Origin: Leptidea sinapis | Lineage: Eukaryota; Arthropoda; Insecta; Lepidoptera; Pieridae | DNA: 64,000 bases | Reading direction: 5' to 3' | Assembly (NCBI RefSeq): GCF_905404315.1 | Contig: NC_066309.1 | Span: 5,952,001-6,016,000 of the forward strand | Shown here: positions 33,201 to 48,200 of the stretch, in pieces | How the letters are laid out: every line of letters starts with the position of its first letter | How positions within the stretch are numbered: position 1 is the stretch's first letter | Made by a program: the position numbers and the translations under genes | The notes under the pieces: generated by a model | Database searches by the model: none | The model's input: only the letters and a program-made list of their open reading frames with translations | What the model was told of the DNA's origin: nothing

Positions 33201-36200
33201 ATCTTAGCGATAGCAGGCAGCCAATAGAACACAAGATAATATTAATATCTTTGGATCTATTTCATTTTGTGCTAAAAATAAGCTTCAAATTCACGAAATA
33301 ATACAATTTTTTTATGATAAATCAATGTAACAAAAATTATGTATTATGACAAAATGAAACAAAATCCGAGCTAACCCAACACCCTTAAAGGAGATAAAAC
33401 ATAATAATGGTTAGTAAAGTAATAGCTGTTACTAATTGCTACGGCTTGTTATTATAAAAATCATCTTTGAGACATTTTAAAGATTATCGAATTGGATCAT
33501 GTACTCAATATTTGAAAAAAAAAAAAAATTTAAATGAAGAACAGAACAATAGTCCAATCCAGAAAAAGATGGTAAGATAACAACTTATTGATACAAATAA
33601 TTTAATTTACTATATTTAATTTAATGTTTAAATATTTGAATGTTCTAGTATACCTTAGGTGCATAGGTAGTGAGTGGCGCAGGAGGTACGTAAGGGGCCG
33701 CCGGATGAAGCAGGCTCGATGAGTACGGATAGAGGCTCAGACCAGAACGATATAGAGATGACATCTTTCCCATATCTTTGAACTGAAAAATAGAATGTAT
33801 TTTGATTTATGTTTAATACAGTAAATATAATGTCAGTTCTTTCAATTATTACATAAATATATTAAAATTGGTGTTAACAAGTACCATTAATTAGTGTTTT
33901 TGTCTCTGCAGATGTTGTACTAAGTTTAATACATATAAATTGATTTTATACCAACTCTTAAAATTATTATAATCAGTGCTGTGGACATTCAGGAATAATA
34001 TACTTAATCTGAAATGCAATTCGATAAATATTGCACCCGCAACTAAAGCAATATGAAAGTGAATAAATTATGTATTGTAACTAATGTATTGAATCATCGC
34101 GATATAGGCGTAGAGGCTTGAAATGTGGTAGGAATATTCCTTTTATCTAAACATGTCTGTCATGTCAGCTAGTTATATGAATTGAGCAAATAATTTTCCT
34201 ATTCAATTGTATTAGTTTTTGGACACTATATAATTACTATCATGTAGGTACTTATAGGCAGCTTTGATAATACGGGTTAAGTATGAAATTACCGTTTTGG
34301 TGTACTGGCTACTCTGAATTAAAATAAAATCTAGTGCGAGATATCTGAGTAAAACTTTCTCCAGATGATAACTTAAACATTCTAGACCTAATAAATGTAT
34401 AACTTTGAATTTTGTAAATTCCAATTGATTTAACATTTCTAAGTTAAGATATACATTAAAAATTTGAGTATTAATGACATACAAGTTCTGGCGTGCAACT
34501 AACGCAACAGAACAGCTCGCAATATCATAGCTGTGTTTGGAGATAGCTGGTTTTGATCGCCTCCGTAGAGGAAACTTTGACTTGAAGAATGGACTTCCAG
34601 AAAGACCATCCACTAAGGTAAATAATTTAGGAGCCAAGTGACATTACCAAGGAATTAGCGGCATAATTTGGTGTTACAATACCCACAATTTTACACATTT
34701 GCATCAAATCGGGAAAATAAAAAAACATTGAGAAATGGGTGCTCAATGATGCAATTGCCTTTACATGTTGAAAACAAATGAAGGTATTTAAGTGTTATGA
34801 AAAGTGAATTGTATACCATCATCGCATCGGTTGACTTCAGGGCAAACTACCGAATACCCTAAATCGAAGCTTAACACCATAGAATAGTTTATAATAACTA
34901 TTTGGTGGTCCCTTCATGGTGTAGTTCACCACAGCTCCCTCAGATCCATTCCATAGAAAAAATATAATATGTCAATTATGAATGAATTTCGAACAGTGAT
35001 AGCGAAACTCGCACTTAGACTGCACCGACCCCTCAGCCCATCTTCACCATTATTGCTCCACGTTAACGCAAGTTTTCACATCTCGAGAAACGATTTTAAT
35101 TCTATAGGACCTACATTAGGAAACACCCCAACATCTTCGTTACTCGCCAGTCCTAGCCCCAACAGACTAGGTACCGAAGTTCCACAATTTGGATTTTTTT
35201 TACATGGTATAAATTCTCTTCGTAAGAAGCAATACGGCATATCTTTAGAGAGTTCGCTCAGTCCAGGCCCCCAGAGTTTTACCGTATAAATGATCTTCGC
35301 GTGACATGACAGAAATGTGAAATGATACATACATTGATTTAAATTGTATCTTGACGTGGTTCTAAGTAGTTTGGAAGTTCTTCTTTGAGCTTCATCACTA
35401 AATAAGTTTGCGGGTAGTAACTATATTGCCTTTGAATTTAGTTGGTTATAGTAGGTTATGTGGGTTTACCTTTGTTTTTAAATGATTTTGCATACCCTGT
35501 GCATTTAATGTGAATTGTAAATAGTGTATAATTGTAAATAAATAAATACATCCGGCTCGAAGGACCATGAAAAGGGGTGCACTTAAGGGTAGATATATAT
35601 AGAGGTGTTTATGATAATAATATTTATTTACTTAAATATTAAATTAATATATGACCCGTTAAATAACTTTAATTAATGGTTCTACTTGTAAGTAGGCGGA
35701 TCTCTATTAATAATTGGTTACAATGGTTAAAATGGTTACTCGGACTGGTCCTGTAATGGTTATAGACGAATTGTTAATGTTAACTAGGACCGGCCCGATC
35801 AATGGTTACACGCGTATTGCCTTACTAAAGGCAACACATGGTTATAAGAAATTAATTTTATCTACTAAGCAATATTTTTAATATAATGCTGTTCGATGGA
35901 TTTACTTAGAACAGCGATTATCAGGTAACAATGACTACGTAATTATCGTAGTACGTATAGTAAATAATCGCTAGGTGGCGACTGAGAATTTTTATAAAAT
36001 CCGTTATCCAAATATGAAAAATCACCACTTTTTTTTATGGAATAGGAGGACAAACGAGCGTACGGGTCACCTGGTGTTAAGTGATCACCGCCGCCCACAT
36101 TCTCTTGCAACACCAGAGGAATCACAAGAGCGTTGCCGGCCTTTAAGGAATGTGTCCGCGCTTTTTTTTGTAGGTACCCATGTCGTATCGTCCCGGAAAC

Positions 36201-39200
36201 ACCGCACAAGGAAGCTCATTCCACAGCTTTGTAGTACGAGGGATATGATATGATATAATGTTTAGGCAATGTAGGAAGGTACTCACGAGGGGAGCGTGCG
36301 GCACGAGCAGCTGGTGCGGGTGGTGCGCGGGGTGCGCGGGGTGCGGGTGGTGCGAGGGGTGCGCGGCGTGCGGCGGGTGCGCGTGCGAGGGGTGCTGGTG
36401 CACGTGCGTGTGCTGGTGCTGGTGGTGGTGCAGCTCCGTGCGCACGCCGGCCGCGCCCGCCGCCGCCAGGAACCGGCTGTCCAGCTCGCGCCGCAGCAGG
36501 TCCGCGCCGGGGCCTGCGGGACCGACACATGACTCACTAATGTGGCAATCATTACAAATAGAAACATCTTTATTAGCAATCATTTTATCTACACCCATTC
36601 TTTAATTTCTCTATTTAAGATTCTGACCATTAATTACATCATCCAAACGAGTGTTGTAATGTTGTACTGAATTTCATAACAACACTCCTATGTTTATTTT
36701 TTCGATACCTTCACACGCCAAAGAGTTTCAACAGACAGCCACATTCTCACTGCTCGATGCGTGGTACATGTATGAATTTCAAAAAAGGAACATTTTCATT
36801 TACGCGCGTTCCACACTACCAGAATGTCGCGCGCCGTGAAAAATAGTATTTTCCATCCCCGCCATTTTAAAAATGAGCGATTCGAGTTTTGATAGCACAC
36901 CGCCAGATATTTGTAGCGCTGCAGAAGAACATAATATTCAAGTGAATTTTAATAATTGTACTATACAAAATGTAAATTACTACTAAAAATAAATAATTCT
37001 TTCATAAAATACATAGTTTATATGTATATAATCTCGTAAAATAATTGATGATATTAGGTTACTACTAGAACGGGCTGTTTTAATGTTACCAGTGAGCCAA
37101 CTGTTTCATAATCTTTTAAAGGATTCATATTATGGGCGTAGATAAAGTCTTGAATGCAACTGTTGATAATTTCTATTAAAACACTCACGTGATACTATTA
37201 TCACCCACATTCGTCCTTTAATACCCCTTATTACACAACATTTGCATAAATAACTATAACGCCACACATTAATCTTATCTTTAAATTACATCTTACAATT
37301 TTTATATAAATAAAACAATCCTAAGTCACATTAGAGAAGAAAACAAAATTTATACATACTTAATTAAGGAGATATAAAAAATAGCATTATAATATTTAAA
37401 ATAACAATACTCATATGAAACAGGTAAGGAAACTGTGCGGCACGACACCCATAATATAAATCCTTTGTAAAAGATTCTGAAACAGTTAGCCTACTGCTAA
37501 CATTAAAAAAGGCAGTCCTAGTAACCAACATCCAAAGGAGTGTTATTATGAAAACGGATGATATAATTTTGTACTGAATTTCGTTACAACACTCGTTTGG
37601 ATGATGTAATGGTTATTAGGACATTGGGTGTTTTGATGTTGGCAATAAGCTAACTGTTTTATAATCTTTAATAGAGGATTTAAAGAATGGGTGTAAATAA
37701 AGTAATAGATATATACTCACTGGTTTGGAAGAGTGACTCGGCTGAGAAGGGGTTGGGGTTGGGCGGGGCGAGGGGCGCTCCAAACAGGGGTGGTGCAGGC
37801 GCGGGCGCCGGAGCGAACGCGGCTCCCGTCGGCCTGCTGGAATCATACGGATTTGATCAAAATTTACACATTCTCTTGCAACACCAGAGGAATCACAGGG
37901 GCGTTGCTGGCCTTTAAGGAAGGTGTACGCGCTTTTTTGAATGTACACATGTCGTATCATTCCCCGAAACACTGCACAAGGAAGTTCATTCCACAGCTTT
38001 GTAGTACGAGGAAGAAAGCTCCTTGAAAACCGCATTGTGGAGGACCGCCACCCATCCAGATGGTGGGGATGATATCCTAACTTGTGGCGTGTCTTGCAAG
38101 GGTGGGTTCAGCGGCAGGAATCAGGTGAAACGTTCTTTAATTCTAGGATATTTTTCTGGCGACGTAGTCCATCCATCATACTGCTTGCTTTGCTTCTTCA
38201 TATTGATTTTCTCTGAATCTTTCTCAGTGCCTTTGAGTTGCAGCAATTTTGAGTTGTTCATTCCGCAAACAGTGTATTAACAAAACAATCAGGGTACAAG
38301 TAGTTATATCGGAGAACTAAAGAATAATAGACACTAATATATGGTTTCCTTGATGCTGCATTTAGTGGTAATTACTTTTCCTTAGTTATTTGACATTATA
38401 CTTAAAAAAAAACTGTCATAAGGAGTTGCATTAATTACATAATACTTAAAACTTTTGCCAAAAAAAATATTCTGTAATTTTCACATTTGCCGCGTTGGCT
38501 GTATAGATGTGCCTTTGCCACTTTTTGACCTTCTTATACAACTGTTGCATAAAATACTATAAAATGTTTTCAAGGCAACTGGAGGTCTATTACCAAAATC
38601 GAAAACCGAACTTTCGTCAAAAAAGAAAGAACGACAAACTTCAAATTAAATCCCATTCCCAAAGAACTACGGATTCGAAAGTGCGGACGACTTTCGTTTC
38701 GGAACCATAGATCGCGAACTTCGTATCAATCTTCGGATCCGAAACACATTCGTTATAGCAAAATGTACGATGCGTAAACCGAAACTTCTTCTTCGAATTT
38801 GATTTTGATAATAGGGCTCCTGCAGCTGTTGGATAAATGTACATCTAGATGCAGGATCAAAACGGGCTAGTCTAGATTTTAGTGTGTTGGTTAAAATGAC
38901 TCACGTTACTCCCCAGTGCGCCGGAGGTTTCGCACTGGAGCTGATGCTTGGTACAGTGGGGACCGGCGCAAGAGAGTGCGCCAGGTGCGGCGCAGGCGCG
39001 GGGGCTGTGGGTGTTGGAGTTGCGAGCGGAGCTAGACCCAGGCCACCGACAGCTCCAATGGAAGGTGCTAGTCCACCAATTGTACCGGCCAATGTTGGCA
39101 CTGGGCCCTGAAATAGTAATGGTAACACATGATATAATCTATTATATTACAAAAAAATTCTAGAACTCTTTTAATGTTCCCCGTGCCTCCTCGCGTTCTC

Positions 39201-42200
39201 AACATACCTTTCATATTTGTAGTATAAAGTATGCTAAAAACACATTTATGTGTGTGTGTGTGTGTGTGATTATTACAATAATTTATTAAGCAGCTTTGAT
39301 ATATTTTCGTTACCAATTTCAAAATACAAATACAATATTGCTAAACTGGCTCCAACTAGATTAATTTCATCTTTAATTACCTATTAGCATTATTCTTTTG
39401 ATTGTCTTAACAGAATATTTAGGAATATGCACATGTAAATAATTATATAGATAATTAAATAATATTATATCCCATAGCTTATAGTTTATTTTTAATTATT
39501 GTCACATTTTTGCTACTTTGTCACCAAACATGTTTCAAGTTTACTAGTATGTCTAATATGTTTGCTTTACATCTAAGTAATTAATGGAACTGCTAGGTCT
39601 ATTTGAATTATATAATATGTGATTACGCTTGAATATGACTGCCTGTTTCCTGAAATAAATAAAAAGTGACGTAATGCCTGATGATAAGTAGAAGACCGAC
39701 ATAGATAGAGCACAAACAATAAGGTGGGTTAATGTGCTGGTCTGATAATGGCTCAATTATGAGAACATAAAATGTGGGTGTGTAACTGAAATAAAAGAAT
39801 AACGAATAATTATAACCACTTTACAAACAATACTAACCGCTAAAGGTGCAGCGAGAGGCGTTGATAAAGGTGCTGCGAGTGGTGTTGGTAGCGGGGCGGC
39901 GAGCGGAGCGGCAAGCGGAGCGGCAAGCGGAGCGGTCAGCGTGGGAGCCAGTGATGGCATAGACACTGGGGCACTGACGACTGCCGCTGGCGTGCTACGT
40001 GATAAACTGCTTATATTGCTGCAATTAAAAATAAACATTTAATTTGAAACATTCATCTCTAGTACTCATGGTCCTGGCAGTTATATTCTGCTCCAAGTCG
40101 ATATGCAAGGTATTAATTGATTATATGTCATTATTTGATACAGCTACATGATTATACCAAATCATAAGTGCAATGATATAAGCACGCCCGGTTCTATGCT
40201 GACAAATTGTGCATGCGTACAATTCACACTTGGATGAAGTGAAACCAAAAATTATGAAGAATTTTATGATATAAATGATGAAAAAACTCTACAAACTTAT
40301 AAAGAAGCAGTGCACAAAGAGAACCTCGAACACCAACGAACAACAACAACAACGGGTCAACACTTATATAATAATAATATTAACATGTGCATTGTGCATG
40401 AACCTCTAAGCTGCATATGAAGTCCTGGTACATGTTGCTCGGATGACATATGATTTCAACCGCTATGAAAGACATTACTATCACCGCTACCATATTTATG
40501 TTCTCCTGGTGTAGTAATACATCATGTGCATGACGTGAGAATATATTAAGGTATACTCGCGACATACATAAGACAATCTCTTCTTCAACTATGATCGCCA
40601 GGTACCAATCCACTATATTATTATGCTTCCTATCTCATTTTCTCCCATGTTAAATATTATAAATTTATTTGTGTTTGTCTCTTTTAACTGTCTCTTTTTC
40701 GTTTCATCGACTTTCATATCACAATGATACTAAAGAAGATTTCACTTCAAAAATAAAAAGTAGTAAAAAGTAATCAAGTAAATAGATATCTGGTGTGTTA
40801 CTATGTACTTACATTTATCTTTGAAAGATGATGATCTAAAATTGCTGCTTCAGTATCAATATATACGTTGGTAATATTATATTTACTTACCTAAAACTTT
40901 CTCGTTCTCTATTTGGGCTCTGAGTGCGCGGGGAGTATAACAATGGTGTGTGTACGCCCGCAGCTCCCAGCGAGCCGGGCGTGTGAGGGCGAACTCCTTT
41001 TGGTGTCTTCGGTGCCAACAGCGGTGAAGCAGCATGACTCGTTCTCTGATAAATTCATAAGGACGTATATATAGACTGCTTTTATTTAGGTAAAATATCA
41101 TGCCATATTATATTATATACCAGAACTGTATGTAAGAGTTGCGATAGAAGTCTCTGTGTATGAGCCCGGGCCAGCACTACACTTTAAAAAAAGGCTAACG
41201 CTGTTAGTAGCATCGCGGTACACAATTTTTTTTAATTCGTTTTGTTATATATGCAAAAGATGCCGCTTCACAACAGCTATTACTATATTACCTTCTCTAT
41301 CGTTAACAAAACACCTAAAAAAATATGCCTAAGTACTGCTTTTGAATTTCGTCTAGCAAGAATTTCAGTTTGATCAGATGAACTTTTGTATATGCTTTTA
41401 TATTGTACTTAAAGAATACTAACCGTGTCTATTGTGTTTCTGGGTGATGCAGCTGAAGGTGGTAGATATGGGCTGTGTTGAAGGTTTGGCGCGTAAGGAG
41501 CGTACAACGTTGGGTACGCATTCGAGTAGACAGCAGCCGGAGGGTAGCTATTCGACGACGGACTCGAGCTGACTATCAGACTTTCTGTTCTAGATTGTAT
41601 TTCTGTTGTTACTACAGGATGCCTTGTATCTATTATTGGTGTTGGTATTGAATGGCTTAGACTGTTGCTACTAGATACTGGTGCGACCACGGTGGGCGCC
41701 GAAGATATAGGAGTTGTATCCATATGAGTAACTGTCTGTTGCGACGTAGTGGGTGTCGCAAGTTGTGGCGGTAAACTCATTCCGTTTTGCTTCAGATGAG
41801 GAGTTAAGCTCGATATTGTACTTGTGACTGTAGCAGTTGAGAATAGTGCTTGATTGGGATGATTGGGCGTCGAGACTAGCGCAGGGTGAGAACTCACAGG
41901 AACATGGGGTGCATGACTCATTACAGAATGACTATTTATGGGGTGACTTAAATGCAGAGTAGTCGGCAGATGCGACGTAGAAGATGGTAAATGACTCGAT
42001 GTTAGATGATTGGCAACACTGAATGGCGCCAAATGCGGGGGCCTCCCCGTGTACATAGGTGGAACGGAATGCTTTTGTAAACTCGGCTGACTCTGATAAG
42101 GCATTGTGAGATTATGAATACTGGAATTTATAGTCGAGTTTACATGACTAGAGCCGATAATAGGAGGAGGGTAGGGCCGAGACGGAGGGGCGGGAGACGC

Positions 42201-45200
42201 CGGCTTAGTAGACACACTTTGACTCGGAAGACCAGTGGAGCCGGTGGTGGTCGGCATCGGCATTTGCGGGACTAAATTCTGGGGAACACCCGGTCCGATT
42301 CGGTTGGGATACGGGGTAGGGACAGGAGTATGAGTTTGAGAGACGGGGGTCACGTTTCTAACGTCATGTCCGGTGATGACCGTCTGGGGTTGGGAGAGCG
42401 GAACACGGTTCGGGAGACTAGGATGCGAGGGTTGCGTGACGGGTGTCGGTGCTATGTGCGGCGGCCGCGGCGAGGAATGATGCGCGTGGAGGTCGAGCGG
42501 GGCGTGAGCCTGTTCGGTGGGGGGCTGCTCCGTCCGCGTCTCGTGGTTGGTGTGGCGGTAGTCGGGCAGCGCGGCGGCCGCGTGAGACTGGTAGGCCGGG
42601 TGCGACGGGAACAGCGGCGACGGCGCCGGGGGAGCGGGCGGCGCCGGCGTGGGGCTGTCGGCGGCGGCGCGCGCCCCCGGCTGCGGCTTGTGGCCGGCGG
42701 GCCGCTCGGGCAGGTCGGGGCCGGCGGCGCCCACGGGTCGGGCCGGCACCTGCGTGGCGGCCTGGCCGTCGAGGGCCGGAATGTGCGCGGCGCTGGGCCG
42801 GTGCGGAGTGTCGGCGCGGAAGGGCGGCGGAGGCAGCGCGGGCGGCGGCAGCGCAGCAGGCGCGGGCGAGGGCGCCGGCTGCGGCAGCGGCGCGGGCGCG
42901 GGGCTGGCACTGCCGCCGACGGGCGCCCGCGACAGAGCGAGCGCGCCCCCGCTGCCGCCGCGCGCCACAAGCTCACTCTTAACAGTGGCAGCGCCCGCCC
43001 CCGCCACTCGGAACAGAGAACCCGCGTCCGATGCCTGTAAGAAGAACCAAATTGTCTAGTTGAAACAATAAATTTGAATCGAATCAAATTTCCTCTTGCT
43101 CTAGAGCATAGGTTCTCAACGTGGGCGATAACGCCCCCTTGTGGGCGTTTGAGGCTTTCGGGGGGGCAGTAGAAGACCCAGAGAAAATTAGGGGGCATAA
43201 GATGGCGCAGATGGGGCGTGGGTAGATTAAAAAATATAATCTAAAAAGGCAAAAAAATACTCTAGAAAAAAACATATTCTCAAAGTGGGCGATGAGCAAA
43301 ATAAAGTTGAGAAACTATGCTCTCGAGGTACAAATAATAATTTGTATATCATCTTATAAAACGTATCATGTTGGACAAACTTTTCTGGAGCGTTCTTGTC
43401 AGTTATATCAGTTCTAACAATAGATACGCACCTAAATAAATTTATATAAATATTTTAATTTAATTTAGAAAGTTATAAAACAAATTCAAGACGATGTGAT
43501 ACTTTTACTATGATAATTCTAAAATATAATAAATATGTATTTCACTAACTTAATCCTCACAACTGATTTTCAAATTTGGATTACAAATACTTAGTAACGT
43601 AATGTACTACTAATGACTACTTATTGTATCCTTACAATTGTGAATGACTATTTTGTTCCCCAAGAAGAAAATAAACAATAAATATCAATTTAATATACTC
43701 ACGTCATCCATCGACGTATCAATATATCTCGGTGAAGCATTTCGACTATTTTCTGGACTCGCCTGTAACAAATGAATTTTGAATTTATAGTATGCCACTC
43801 GTATCTGCAAACATTATATGCTGTTAGAATCCAGACGAAATATGTACGATATAAATATCAGATAGCCAGCGAAATACGATTGTTGAGTATTTACTACAAC
43901 GTGGAAACATTCTGAAAGATATTTACGAGCGCTCTACAGCTGAACTATTAAACTAGCAGCTCGACTAATTCCTCACGAAAGCTTTAAACTCCCGTTCCAA
44001 GAGATATTCAACGATAAATCCGTTTTGGTAATTGATACCTCATCGCGGTCAAACAAATTTATTATTAATGTAGTATAAATTTAACGAATACGGTAAAACT
44101 TTATCTCTTGATTGGACAACTTTTTTTAAATGAAAATAAGGGACGAGACGAGCAAGACGTTCAGCTGATGGTAATTGATACGCCCTGTCCATTACAATGC
44201 AATGCCACTCAGGATTCTTGTCACCTTAAGACATAAGATGTTAAGTTTCACTAGCTACGGCGCCCTTCAGACCAAAACACAGTAATGCTTACACATTACT
44301 GCTTCACGGCAGAAATAGGCGCCGTTCTGCTACTCATAATCTAGCCGGCATCCTGTGCAAAGGAGCCTAGTTACTACTTCAGCAGTATTGTTTCGGTAAC
44401 GTTATGTCCGCTGCGTCGGAAGATTTTCTATCGATGGGCTCGATCGAAAGGGACAAATCGTTTCGGAAGCTTGCGGACAATTGAATGTTTAGTGTTATCC
44501 GGCAGGGTGGGACGTCCGCGAGCTAACAATGGAGTGATAAATCAAGTATGGAACGTGCGCCGGTCGTGAGCCAGTGCCGCGTCCGGTACTTGAACAGCGA
44601 GTTGCGACTCGTACAAAGGTGCCGCGGTCGCCGCAATTGTATGCTATCGTCTTGTTTATAGTCGGATAGATTCATATCTTATAAGATAACAAGCAATGAA
44701 TAGATACACTGTTATAATGATTCACAGTTATTCACATCATTTAAATAGTCACTTAGAGCGCTTTCGCACTACGTCCGATCCGAATCCGATCCGTGTCTGT
44801 GAAGACACTGTCCCATGTAGTCGTAGAACTATTTCTTACGGTTGACGGAAGCCGGATTTAGTGCGTAAACTACCGTAGAATTTGTTCTACGACTACTTCG
44901 GACCGTGTTTTCACGGATACGGTAATCCGTACGTAGAGCGAAAGCGGTCTTAAAGATAATTGTCAACCCAATCAACACGCGATTATGCCATTTGCAACAG
45001 TCCAGTATTGGAAGAACATCGCTCATATAACAGAGGTTATATAGGTTATATACTATACATAACTCGGAGTATTAATTTAATTCATAAACAGCAGGGTATA
45101 AGTTTTGTATTTTCTTAGATTAACGCGAGTGTTACACATTTAAATAAAACACTTTTAAAACGCGTGCTGAAACTGGTTTAACATTAGATTTTCCCCCCAA

Positions 45201-48200
45201 TAAAACGAAATCTGAAAAGGTCTTGAAACGTCGGGTTAACTAAAATAATAAAAAAATGTAACTTTACGCAAAATCTAGTGTAAGTTACAATTACACGCGG
45301 TCTAATCCTTTAAAAAGGGTTCTACAAGTTTTGTTTTAAATAAATAATTGGCAGAAGATAAAATAATTCAATCAAATTCATTTAAAAATATAATACACAA
45401 CACACAGGCCACAACTGCTGTTTTATTTAAACAGAAGTGAATTATGTTATTGCAACTATTTTATTAACATGAATGCGAGCATGGCAATGTAGGCCACGGC
45501 TGATCGCGAGCAAATTGTTTGGTTGAGAGCTATTTCAAGTATAAATGTAGTTTAGTTGATTACCAATATAAATTATGTTAGCCACCTCCCGTTGGCCAAT
45601 CATAGAGTTAAAATATTAATGTTCAACATGAGGGAAGCGGGCGAAGACCTCCTTCTTTTAATTCATATTCGCGCTTTGAGCGTGGACTCATTTTTATTAT
45701 TTACTAGGTGACCCAGCAAACGTTGTATTGCCATATAAAGTAATAAATAAAAAAATCCATTGCCATCTTGCAACCCTATTGCGGATCTGTGGATGTAACA
45801 GAATAAAATAAAAATCGCGATATAAAAACAGATGTTTATCGTAGACGGGTGAAAATTTGAAGTTGTATGTAATAAATAATTAATCTGAAAATTAAAAAAA
45901 AAATGGGGTGGACTACCCTTAACATTTAGGGGGATGAAAAAAAGATGTTGTCCGATTCTCAGACTTACCCAATATACACACAAAATTTCATGAGAGCCGT
46001 TTCGGAGGAGTTTAACTAAAAACACCGCGACACGAGAATTTTATATATTAGACTACCGTTAATACATTCACGAACATCAACAGAATAAAAGACGTAGAAA
46101 CACATACGTAGTGAGTTCGCGTTGAATCAATTTTAATTGCTTAAAGACCAACACGATTAACAACCGACAACATTCCTCGAAATAAAAACCTAGAAAAGCA
46201 ACAATCACATTGGTGGTATTGTTAGAGAACAATGCCACCAATGAAATGTTGAAATGAAAACGTAGCGAGTTGAAATGTTGGCCGACTGTCAAGCGACTCA
46301 CCGCAACAATAGAAATAGCAATCACCGAGATATTAGCGGTGAGCTGTCGTGACGACTAGCCCGCGGCCCACGTCGCCCGCTCTCAATAAACCACCAATAA
46401 AGTAAACGGCCCCATTAATTGACATCGCTGTCAAAATAACACACTGAGTGTTGATCAACAACACGGAATATTTATATTTTGTGAACTTTTATCGGCTTGA
46501 CCTACGAGCATACATAATAATGTTCGTAATAACGAACATTTACAGGAAAAATTTATGTTTTTGCTTATGATATCATAAGATACATAATAGCTTTAAGGGT
46601 AAATGTATACACTTCTATAATAAAGTCCCAGCCACTGTTCAGGCATTATCTATAAATAAATTTAAATGTTTTATAAAAAAATGGCCCTGTCCTAAATCCT
46701 ATTACTCCACTGCTGAATATCTAAATGATCGGACAGCCTGGGACTAGATTGTGATTATTTTATAGCGATAGAAATGACTGTACAATATTGTATATTTTTA
46801 TTGAAAAGAGCGCAAAAAAAGAATGCTGCGAGAGTTTCTTGCGCCGCTTCTTCTCTCTCAGAGCGCCATTTGTTTCCGAAGCGGTAGTAGTATCTAGTAG
46901 TTACTAGAAATGACATCAAAACATAATTCTAAAGGAATCAATTTTGAGAAAATAAATGCCTTTCTGCCTTTTAACTTAAACACCGTACAACTGATCACTA
47001 TAAATAGCGGTCAGCATATTATACTACTATCGACTTCGTGTCTACAGTAAGTACACTTTTACACAAAATTACATTTCTTATATTTCATGATCTCTCAAAG
47101 TAACTTTGTTATGAAATCTTCAAACAGGAGGTATTTTAATTACGAATTCTAAACAGATATTAAAGTATAATCTCACAACTCCAGCCGCGGATCCCGAGAC
47201 CCCCCGTCATTGTTGTGAAACGGGGAGGCACGGAAAAAATGGCGTGATAGCTTTTCGCCCCTCATTCGAAATTCTAATACTTGCGCAAACTTTTAATAGG
47301 GTAGAACTTAATTCGATGGAAAACCAGCCTCGTAAAGTTCAAACAGAAGCAGTAGATCGTTGCCTGCAGCGCTTTTGAAATTGCGTTCACATTAATAACT
47401 TCTTTATGTTTTAGATGCTCATTATAATGACGTTTTTTTTAATGCACTTGTGAGTAACGGGTATGATAAAAATTATTATAATAATAAAAAAATCAGTCAT
47501 TCCTTGCGATCTTTTCAACAATGTCAAACAAGAGTCAGTGACACTTAAAGGTGGTTATTTATTTTATTGTAATTGGAAAACTTACAGCTAAATACGAATA
47601 ATAGTTAGGAAAATATTTACTTAAAAGGCCATTTACAAGTTATCACAGATATTTACTAGCTAATTACAAAATAAATGATTAATAGATTTAATATACACAA
47701 ATCGAAGATAAGAAAATCAAATCTAGCGACATGGTAAGTAAGATTCGCTAGTTTATATAAGAATGTAATGGATAACATACGAAAAGCCCCATTAATGATT
47801 ATTTTTTTTTATGAAAATCAAATGGGCGACCTCTAGTACCCACCATACTAATAATGAAGCAAGCATTGTTTTAAGAACATATCTGCTATGTTACTGTACA
47901 CTGGTTTCGGTTTAGTAAAATCTTATTAAAAATAGGATAATATGGATGTTTGTTTCCGATTCATGGATGTTTATATGTTTAAGTAAGTATATTGTATTAA
48001 ATATATCGTTGTCTTGTACCCATAGTACAGGTTACTAGTTTGGGGCAAGATAATTTGTGTGTCAATATTATTATTAAAATTCAATAATAAACACACTGGC
48101 TCACCGCTCACCCGACTTACACGACACGTGTGAAATAAGCACCAACCAGCGATGAATATTTAGCGCGGGAATTGTTTGTTTGTGACACGAATTTAAATGC

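Noticed and set aside
34969..35330. Overlapping opposed frames of 106 and 84 codons in an atrophin intron
   Set aside because: No motif, splice partner or phase that fits atrophin; likely unrecognised repeat.
42330..43059. Long plus-strand open frames opposite the atrophin large exon, up to 236 codons
   Set aside because: Arg/Gly-rich composition of antisense GC-rich coding sequence; the minus strand has splice sites and conserved motifs.
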